Shown piece after piece: positions 6,351-10,704 of a stretch of 10,704 bases of DNA. The notes under the pieces were generated by a model. The model ran no database searches. It was not told the DNA's origin and saw only the letters and a program-made list of their open reading frames with translations. A program made the translations under genes and the position numbers. Source of the DNA: Treponema sp. (GTDB taxonomy: Bacteria; Spirochaetota; Spirochaetia; Treponematales; Breznakiellaceae). Numbering within the stretch: position 1 is the first letter of the stretch; each line of letters starts with the position of its first letter. Location of the stretch: contig JAIRLZ010000061.1 in assembly GCA_031259035.1 (NCBI GenBank), positions 1-10,704 of the forward strand. Direction: 5' to 3'.

Positions 6351-6923
6351 GTGAAAAAAGACATTATACTTGCGGGAGTGGGAGGGCAGGGCGTGCTCTC
6401 CATAGCCGCTATCATCGCAAACGCCGCAGTGCGGACCGGGTTGTCGGTTCGGCAGTCCGAAGTGCATGGCATGTCCCAACGAGGGGGCGCGGTTCTCGCG
6501 CATCTCCGCGTCGCGGACGCCGTTATTGCGAGCGATCTTGTGCCGCAGGGCGCGGCGGACCTCATCGTCTCCATGGAGCCGCTGGAGAGCCTCCGGTACG
6601 CCGCGTGGCTTGCGCCGGACGGGGCGTTGGTGACCGCCGGGGATCCGTTTGTGAATATAGACGATTACCCTGAAATCGGCGCTATTTTTGAGGTTATACG
6701 GCGTTTTCCGAAGCGCCGCATCGTCAACGCGGCGAGCCTCGCGCAAGAGGCAGGGTTGCCCAGGGCTGTGAACATGGTCATGGCGGGTGCGGCGGCTCCG
6801 TTCCTGCCGCTCCCTGTCGGGGCGCTTGAGGCCGCCATTGAGGAACTGTTCGCGGCGAAAGACTGCGCCGTGATTGAGGCGAACAAAAAGGCGTTTAATC
6901 TGGGAAAGGACGCGGCGGAATGA
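6351..6923 (+). CDS. iorB: Indolepyruvate ferredoxin oxidoreductase beta subunit
   Basis: This 190-residue protein is the gamma-domain-type subunit of 2-oxoacid:ferredoxin oxidoreductases. In IorAB it works with IorA, which carries thiamine diphosphate and Fe-S clusters, to turn aryl pyruvates from Trp, Phe and Tyr into arylacetyl-CoA, CO2 and reduced ferredoxin. Family features are the N-terminal GVGGQGV loop (9-15) and SEVHGMSQRGGAV (36-48). The length is typical. GTG at 6351 is taken because the family starts MKKDIILAGVGGQG and because a strong -10 ends only 6 bases upstream. The nearby ATG (6346) is out of frame. The gene overlaps the CoA ligase gene by ATGA (6920-6923). iorA, usually next door, is not in this window: the preceding 132 bases and the operon before it hold nothing like it. 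Confidence 0.9.
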   Translation: MKKDIILAGVGGQGVLSIAAIIANAAVRTGLSVRQSEVHGMSQRGGAVLAHLRVADAVIASDLVPQGAADLIVSMEPLESLRYAAWLAPDGALVTAGDPFVNIDDYPEIGAIFEVIRRFPKRRIVNAASLAQEAGLPRAVNMVMAGAAAPFLPLPVGALEAAIEELFAAKDCAVIEANKKAFNLGKDAAE

Positions 6924-8236
6924 CGGCATATCAGTACTGGAATCCCGGCGTGGAAACCATGAGCCGAAGCGATCTCGAAGCGTTTCAGCTTGAAAAGCTG
7001 AAATGGTCCGTGAACAATGCGCTCCGAACCCCATTTTACGCAAAAAGACTCAAAGAGGCGGGCGTTGATTCGCCTGATGTCGTCAAGACGCTTGACGATC
7101 TGCGCCGGATTCCGTTCACCACCAAGCATGATCTGAGGGACGGTTTCCCTTACGGCTTTTTGAGCGTTTCAAAAGACGAAATTGTCCGCCTCCACGCAAG
7201 CAGCGGGACGACCGGCGCGCCCACAACAATATACTTTAACAAGGAAGATATAGCCCGCTGGACGGCCTTCGTGGCCCGCTCCATTTACGCGACCGGCTGC
7301 AATAAAACCGATGTGTTTCAGAACATGATTACGTACGGTCTTTTTACCGGCGGACTTGGTTTTCACGCCGGCGGCGAAGAGGTTGGTATGCTGGTGATCC
7401 CGTCCGGCGCGGGCAATACGGCGCGGCAGTTCCGGCTTATGCAGGATTTTGGGACAACGGTGGTTCATGCCACGCCAAGTTTCCTCCTCCACGTTGAGTC
7501 CAAGATGCGGGAAGAAGGCGTCAAGCGGGAGAGTCTCAAGCTGAGAAAGGCGTTTGCCGGCGCGGAGCCGTACTCCGAGGACACGAGGAAGCGTATTGAG
7601 ACGCTGCTCAAGATCGATGTGTACAATTCCTATGGGCTTTCCGAGATGAACGGTCCTGGCGTCGCCTTTGAGTGTCAATGCAAAAACGGGTTGCATCTGT
7701 GGGAAGACGGCTACATTGGGGAAATCATCAATCCCGACACGCTGGAGCCGGTGAGAGAAGGCGAAACCGGCGAGCTTGTACTTACCTGTTTGTGCCGCGA
7801 AGCCACGCCTATTCTGCGCTACCGCACGCGGGACCTGAGCGGTTTCTACACCGAGCCGTGCGCGTGCGGCAGAACGCACCGGAGGCTGCGCCGCATCACG
7901 GGGCGCACCGACGACATGCTCATCATCAACGGGGTGAACCTTTTCCCAAGCCAGATCGAAGAGGTTGTCATGTCGATGAAGGAAGTCGGAAACAATTACC
8001 TGATTGTGGTGGAAAAAGACGGCGCCTTGGACAGGCTTACGGTGCGGATCGAAGTGGGCGCCGCTGTCTTCACGGACGACGCGAGGGTTCTCAATGCGCT
8101 CAAAGAGAAAATACGGAAAACCTTGCAGGCGTCCATCACCATTAACCCCAAGGTGGAACTGCATGAACGCGACAGCCTGCCTGTTTCCGAGGGCAAGGCG
8201 AAGCGTGTCTATGATAATAGACCCAAGGATGCATAA
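6920..8236 (+). CDS. paaK: Phenylacetate/arylacetate-CoA ligase family protein
   Basis: This 438-residue adenylate-forming enzyme is close to the standard PaaK length. It is expected to join arylacetates and CoA with ATP through an acyl-adenylate, or to act near equilibrium with IorAB products. Visible motifs are the phosphate loop ASSGTTGAP (93-101), the YNSYGLSEMNGPG adenylate-binding stretch (235-247), YRTRDL (301-306), a CACGRTHRRLRRI hinge segment and GRTDDMLIINGVNLFPSQIE starting at Gly328, followed by the small C-terminal domain ending in SEGKAKRV. GGAAAGGA ends 10 bases before the ATG, inside the end of iorB, and the genes overlap by four bases, so they are coupled. Pairing with iorB points to indoleacetate or phenylacetate as substrate; the exact one is not visible from sequence. 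Confidence 0.92.
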   Translation: MTAYQYWNPGVETMSRSDLEAFQLEKLKWSVNNALRTPFYAKRLKEAGVDSPDVVKTLDDLRRIPFTTKHDLRDGFPYGFLSVSKDEIVRLHASSGTTGAPTTIYFNKEDIARWTAFVARSIYATGCNKTDVFQNMITYGLFTGGLGFHAGGEEVGMLVIPSGAGNTARQFRLMQDFGTTVVHATPSFLLHVESKMREEGVKRESLKLRKAFAGAEPYSEDTRKRIETLLKIDVYNSYGLSEMNGPGVAFECQCKNGLHLWEDGYIGEIINPDTLEPVREGETGELVLTCLCREATPILRYRTRDLSGFYTEPCACGRTHRRLRRITGRTDDMLIINGVNLFPSQIEEVVMSMKEVGNNYLIVVEKDGALDRLTVRIEVGAAVFTDDARVLNALKEKIRKTLQASITINPKVELHERDSLPVSEGKAKRVYDNRPKDA

Positions 8237-8261
8237 TAATTCCGCTGCAATCCAAAGAGGG

Positions 8262-8292
8262 GGTTCAGTCGCCCATGCCAGACGGCTGAACC
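8262..8292 (+). other. Ten-base-pair stem-loop downstream of paaK
   Basis: GGTTCAGTCG (8262-8271) pairs with CGGCTGAACC (8283-8292), with one G-U pair, around an 11-base loop. It starts 26 bases after the paaK stop and is not followed by a T-run (TTACGGCAAAGG). It could be a Rho-independent-like 3' end of low quality, an RNA 3' stabiliser or a small structured RNA. I could not match it to a known riboswitch class. Confidence 0.4.
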
Positions 8293-8343
8293 TTACGGCA
8301 AAGGAAACAAGCGTTGAGCGCATAGGGAAAAGTATTTAAAGTA

Positions 8344-8407
8344 GAGCCTGTTCCAAAACGCGAACTGCGTTTGCGAACACGAGTTCGGGTTAGTTTTGGA
8401 ACAGCCT
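8344..8407. mobile_element. MITE-like inverted-repeat element, second copy
   Basis: Left end GAGCCTGTTCCAAAAC (8344-8359) and right end GTTTTGGAACAGCCT (8393-8407) are inverted copies with a 12-bp perfect core (CTGTTCCAAAAC). The centre holds a second inverted pair (CGAACT with AGTTCG). The ends match those of the element at 2382-2429, but the centres differ, as expected of a dispersed non-coding element family. No clear target duplication is seen here. It lies between two convergent genes and may double as a hairpin for both transcripts. Confidence 0.65.
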
Positions 8408-8421
8408 AAGTTCTCTATTAG

Positions 8422-8444
8422 AAAAGGAGTGTTTTCAAAACTCC
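8422..8444 (-). terminator. Weak Rho-independent terminator for the DUF58/DUF4129 operon
   Basis: On the minus strand GGAGT (8444-8440) pairs with ACTCC (8430-8426), extended past one mismatch by two A-T pairs, and is followed directly by TTTTC. It lies about 50 bases after the stop of the minus-strand membrane-protein gene. The stem is short, so confidence is modest. Confidence 0.4.
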
Positions 8445-8496
8445 CAGATAATGTGAACACGCTCTCACACACGAGCGAGTGCGCGCCTAAGCCGCT

Positions 8497-10065
8497 TCAG
8501 TTAGCGGCGTGTGGCTTTTCACTGGTGGTGATTTCTTCAACAAGGGCGGCAAACTCCGCGCGTTCCTCCTCTGAAAGCACGTCTTTGGCGTATAGCGCCC
8601 GCTCAAACAGGTCCCCGCAGCGAATGATGGGGAGGCGAAGCTGGGGGAACAGCGGCGCGGCGGCGTCGGCGAGTATCGAGCAGTATTCGCCGGGGGCGCG
8701 TGAGGGCTTCCAGCTTACCTGACAGGTTTCGCTGCCCCAGACAATAAGGCGGACGAAAAGCCCAACACTGCGTTTCATGTCGCGGCGCTTGGCTGCGGAA
8801 TAGCCTTCAAGCAGGCTCGTTTCCAGGCGACGGATCGCCTCAGCGTTGGTTTTGGCGAGGCGGACGCCCGCATCATGCCGGAGCGAGGTGATGAACGACG
8901 CAACAGCGGCTTTCATGGTACTGAGCCACTCCGCCAAAAGCCGCCTAAGGCGCTTGAGAAACGGCGCGTCACTGGCGCTGCGTGTCAAAAGCGGCTTCAC
9001 CATGAACCACAGGAAGCCAATGATAAGCAAAGCGAGCGCGGCATACTGGATGTAGTCCCAGAAGGGGGAGGCTTTGTAGTCCTCGTCAAGCATCAGTTCT
9101 TCCGGCAGTCTGAAGCCGCCCATATCCATGTTAGGTACACCAAGCTCAAGCGGTTCTGAGGGACGCTCGACCCGGGTCGCTTTGGGGAAAAGGCTCAGGA
9201 GCCATGCGAAAAAGCCAATGATAAGCGAAAAGGGCAGTATGCTCGTGTTCGAGGCAAGGATCGCGCCGAGAAGGGCAATGGCGCAGGTAAACAAAAGCAT
9301 AGCGAAGAAGCGTTTAGAGCGCTGCGGCGCGGAAAGACTCAGACCCTCGCCAGCGTAGTATTGCTCCTGATTGAAAACGCCAAACATGGCAAAGATAAAA
9401 GCGGTACTTATCACCAGGATAATGAGAAACACGAACAGCGGGATAGGAACCCGAATCCTCAGCGCCGCGCATACACAGCTTAGTATCAGGATGAAGACAA
9501 GCTGAACCGTGTGTATCAGGCGGTACTTCCGCATCACGCGGTTAGTGGAGACCATCATGTCTTCGTCCTCATGGATGATCTGCTGGAGCTGTTCCCCGTC
9601 ATACGTTTCGGTATAGCGCTCAAAGGTTTCCCGCGCCGCGAACACGCGCCTGATGATGATGACCTGTATCCAGACATACAAGGCGCAGAGGGCGGAAAGC
9701 AGGTTGCTGATGCCGGGGAAGAAGCGTTCCGAAAAGGGCTTGTCAAACCTGAAGGGCGAGGAAAAGAGATACGCCAACGCTACCATGACAATAGCGCCGC
9801 GAATGTCTCCGGCGGAATGACTGCTCTTGTCGTGTTTCACAAACGCGATATACGCGGAAGCAACTAGGGCGCTGATGAGGCTCGCTATGGCAATCGGCAA
9901 GTAGGGCATGGCAAAGGCGGGAAGCCACTTGCTGATGAGGCGCTCAATGAGCAGTAGGGCGCAGATCAGCACTGAAAAAGGCATATAGAAGGAGATAGCT
10001 GTATAAACCGCGCTGGACAGACCAAAGGAGGGGATGTTCTGTTCACTGGTGTCAGACGATTTCAT
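8497..10065 (-). CDS. Multi-pass membrane protein with DUF4129-like C-terminus
   Basis: This 522-residue protein has about nine hydrophobic segments: near 19-43, 54-75, 87-101, 118-138, 188-206, 209-230, 256-275, 277-296 and 345-365. A cytoplasmic-type loop (about 140-185) is rich in charged residues. The last 150 residues are soluble and look like DUF4129, with a helix-rich region, then KPSRAPGEYCSILA and DLFERALYAKDVLSEEERAE, similar to the family's R-x-P-x-E-Y and ERARY positions. The function is unknown. Such proteins usually sit beside DUF58 and MoxR genes, in some bacteria with transglutaminase-like domains, and are thought to act in envelope processes. The ATG at 10065 is preferred over an in-frame GTG at 10071 because AAGGA lies 8 bases upstream of the ATG. 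It overlaps the end of the DUF58 gene by 14 bases, so the two form an operon. Confidence 0.75.
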   Translation of the reverse strand: MKSSDTSEQNIPSFGLSSAVYTAISFYMPFSVLICALLLIERLISKWLPAFAMPYLPIAIASLISALVASAYIAFVKHDKSSHSAGDIRGAIVMVALAYLFSSPFRFDKPFSERFFPGISNLLSALCALYVWIQVIIIRRVFAARETFERYTETYDGEQLQQIIHEDEDMMVSTNRVMRKYRLIHTVQLVFILILSCVCAALRIRVPIPLFVFLIILVISTAFIFAMFGVFNQEQYYAGEGLSLSAPQRSKRFFAMLLFTCAIALLGAILASNTSILPFSLIIGFFAWLLSLFPKATRVERPSEPLELGVPNMDMGGFRLPEELMLDEDYKASPFWDYIQYAALALLIIGFLWFMVKPLLTRSASDAPFLKRLRRLLAEWLSTMKAAVASFITSLRHDAGVRLAKTNAEAIRRLETSLLEGYSAAKRRDMKRSVGLFVRLIVWGSETCQVSWKPSRAPGEYCSILADAAAPLFPQLRLPIIRCGDLFERALYAKDVLSEEERAEFAALVEEITTSEKPHAAN

Positions 10066-10704
10066 AACCACTTTCCTTTATCTGATAACGCCGTGAATTC
10101 CCCGGTACCAGGGACGGCATAGTCTTTTCGTCAATGATGAGGTACTCCAGCGACAGGTGATAGCGCTTGAGGGTGTTAAGCCCGCGATACGCCTCGTCGC
10201 CCAAGTCCGGTCCCACATAGAGCAGCCGCGTCCCGTAGGGCAGATACTTCCCGCGCTCAAGAAGCAGAGCGGCGGCGGACACGCCGGATTCAGCGGATGG
10301 TTCCGGCGAGCCGTGTTTCACTGCCGCGAGCCGCTCAAGAATGGGAACCAGCGTGAAGGCGGAGGGCGCGATGATCGAGGTGGACTGCGGCGAGTAGATA
10401 GTGATACCCAAAGCCTGCCGTTGCCGCGCCGCCATCAGACAGAGCGCCGCCGCAACCTCAATGGCGCGTTCCATATACAGGTCGCGCTTACGCAGACCAT
10501 AGTCCAAACGCGCCAGATTAAGGAAGATAAACACGGGGAACGAGATGGTTGCCTCATACTCGTTTACCATGAGCCCGCTGCCCTCGGCGCCGCGCGCTGC
10601 GCCCACGCGGGCGCTGGCTTTCCAGTTGATGCGCCGCGGCTCGTCGCCAATGTGATAGGGTCGGAGGGAGCGGCAGCGGGTGAGGTCTTCGTAGAGCGTG
10701 TTCG
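10052..10704 (-). CDS. DUF58 domain protein, 3' part (5' end outside window)
   Basis: The frame is open from the window edge to a TGA at 10052-10054, about 216 residues. It carries the DUF58 signature near the edge: YEDLTRCRSLRPYHIGDEPR followed by RINWKASARVG, which fits the family pattern R-x-Y-x-x-G-D-x-x-R-x-I-N-W-K-x-S-A-R, then MVNEYEATISFPVFIFL. After it comes a von Willebrand A-like fold with alternating hydrophobic strands. Where many relatives have a D-x-S-x-S metal site, this protein has FLNLARLDYG, so that site seems degenerate. DUF58 genes commonly follow a MoxR AAA ATPase, which would lie beyond 10704; that is inferred. The in-frame ATG codons inside the window (10606, 10570) are not true starts because the homology begins before them. 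Confidence 0.88.
   Translation of the reverse strand, partial: NTLYEDLTRCRSLRPYHIGDEPRRINWKASARVGAARGAEGSGLMVNEYEATISFPVFIFLNLARLDYGLRKRDLYMERAIEVAAALCLMAARQRQALGITIYSPQSTSIIAPSAFTLVPILERLAAVKHGSPEPSAESGVSAAALLLERGKYLPYGTRLLYVGPDLGDEAYRGLNTLKRYHLSLEYLIIDEKTMPSLVPGNSRRYQIKESGYEIV

Noticed and set aside
5811..7043. A 410-codon open frame on the minus strand across the end of permease 2 and iorB
   Set aside because: It lies antisense to two well-supported genes, has no family features and is rich in Arg/His, as expected of a GC-rich shadow frame.
7169..8323. A 384-codon minus-strand open frame opposite paaK
   Set aside because: It is fully antisense to a clear PaaK gene and has no recognisable domain.

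Overview
The sequence suggests a Gram-negative bacterium that ferments amino acids. A Treponema-like spirochaete is one possibility, but this is a low-confidence guess with no rRNA or marker gene to support it. The case rests on a periplasmic binding protein with a plain cleavable signal peptide, strong GGAGG ribosome binding sites, an indolepyruvate oxidoreductase / arylacetate-CoA ligase pair, and a DUF58 membrane-protein operon. Base composition changes along the window. Positions 1 to about 1200 are clearly AT-rich, and everything from about 2700 on is GC-rich, so the left part looks foreign or older than the rest.

Layout. (1) 1-1203: the 3' end of an ABC exporter, a short accD-like gene and the first half of an accA-like gene, all on the + strand. 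(2) 1204-2695: a graveyard. The accA fragment runs into the 3'-truncated, minus-strand remains of glmS. That glmS has lost its catalytic cysteine, carries at least three nonsense codons and one frameshift, and was hit by a 48-bp inverted-repeat (MITE-like) element and by a now-decayed IS5-type insertion sequence. Its old promoter is still readable. (3) 2696-3160: GC-rich sequence with no convincing gene. (4) 3235-6218: an intact four-gene amino-acid ABC importer (ATPase, PEB1-like Asp/Glu-binding protein, two permeases). (5) 6351-8236: iorB and a paaK-type CoA ligase, overlapping by ATGA, behind a near-consensus promoter that predicts a leaderless GTG start; iorA is absent. (6) 8237-8496: an intergenic region between convergent genes with a stem-loop, a second copy of the MITE-like repeat and a weak terminator. 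(7) 8497-10704, minus strand: a DUF4129-like multi-pass membrane protein and the 3' part of a DUF58 protein, the downstream part of a probable MoxR/DUF58 operon.

The working part of the window makes sense as amino-acid catabolism. The importer brings in acidic amino acids, and iorB/paaK belong to the path from aromatic amino acids through aryl pyruvates to arylacetyl-CoA and arylacetate. I see no convincing wholly new system. The most informative parts are the readable history of the glmS ruin, the MITE-like repeat shared between positions 2382 and 8344, and the predicted leaderless iorB transcript.
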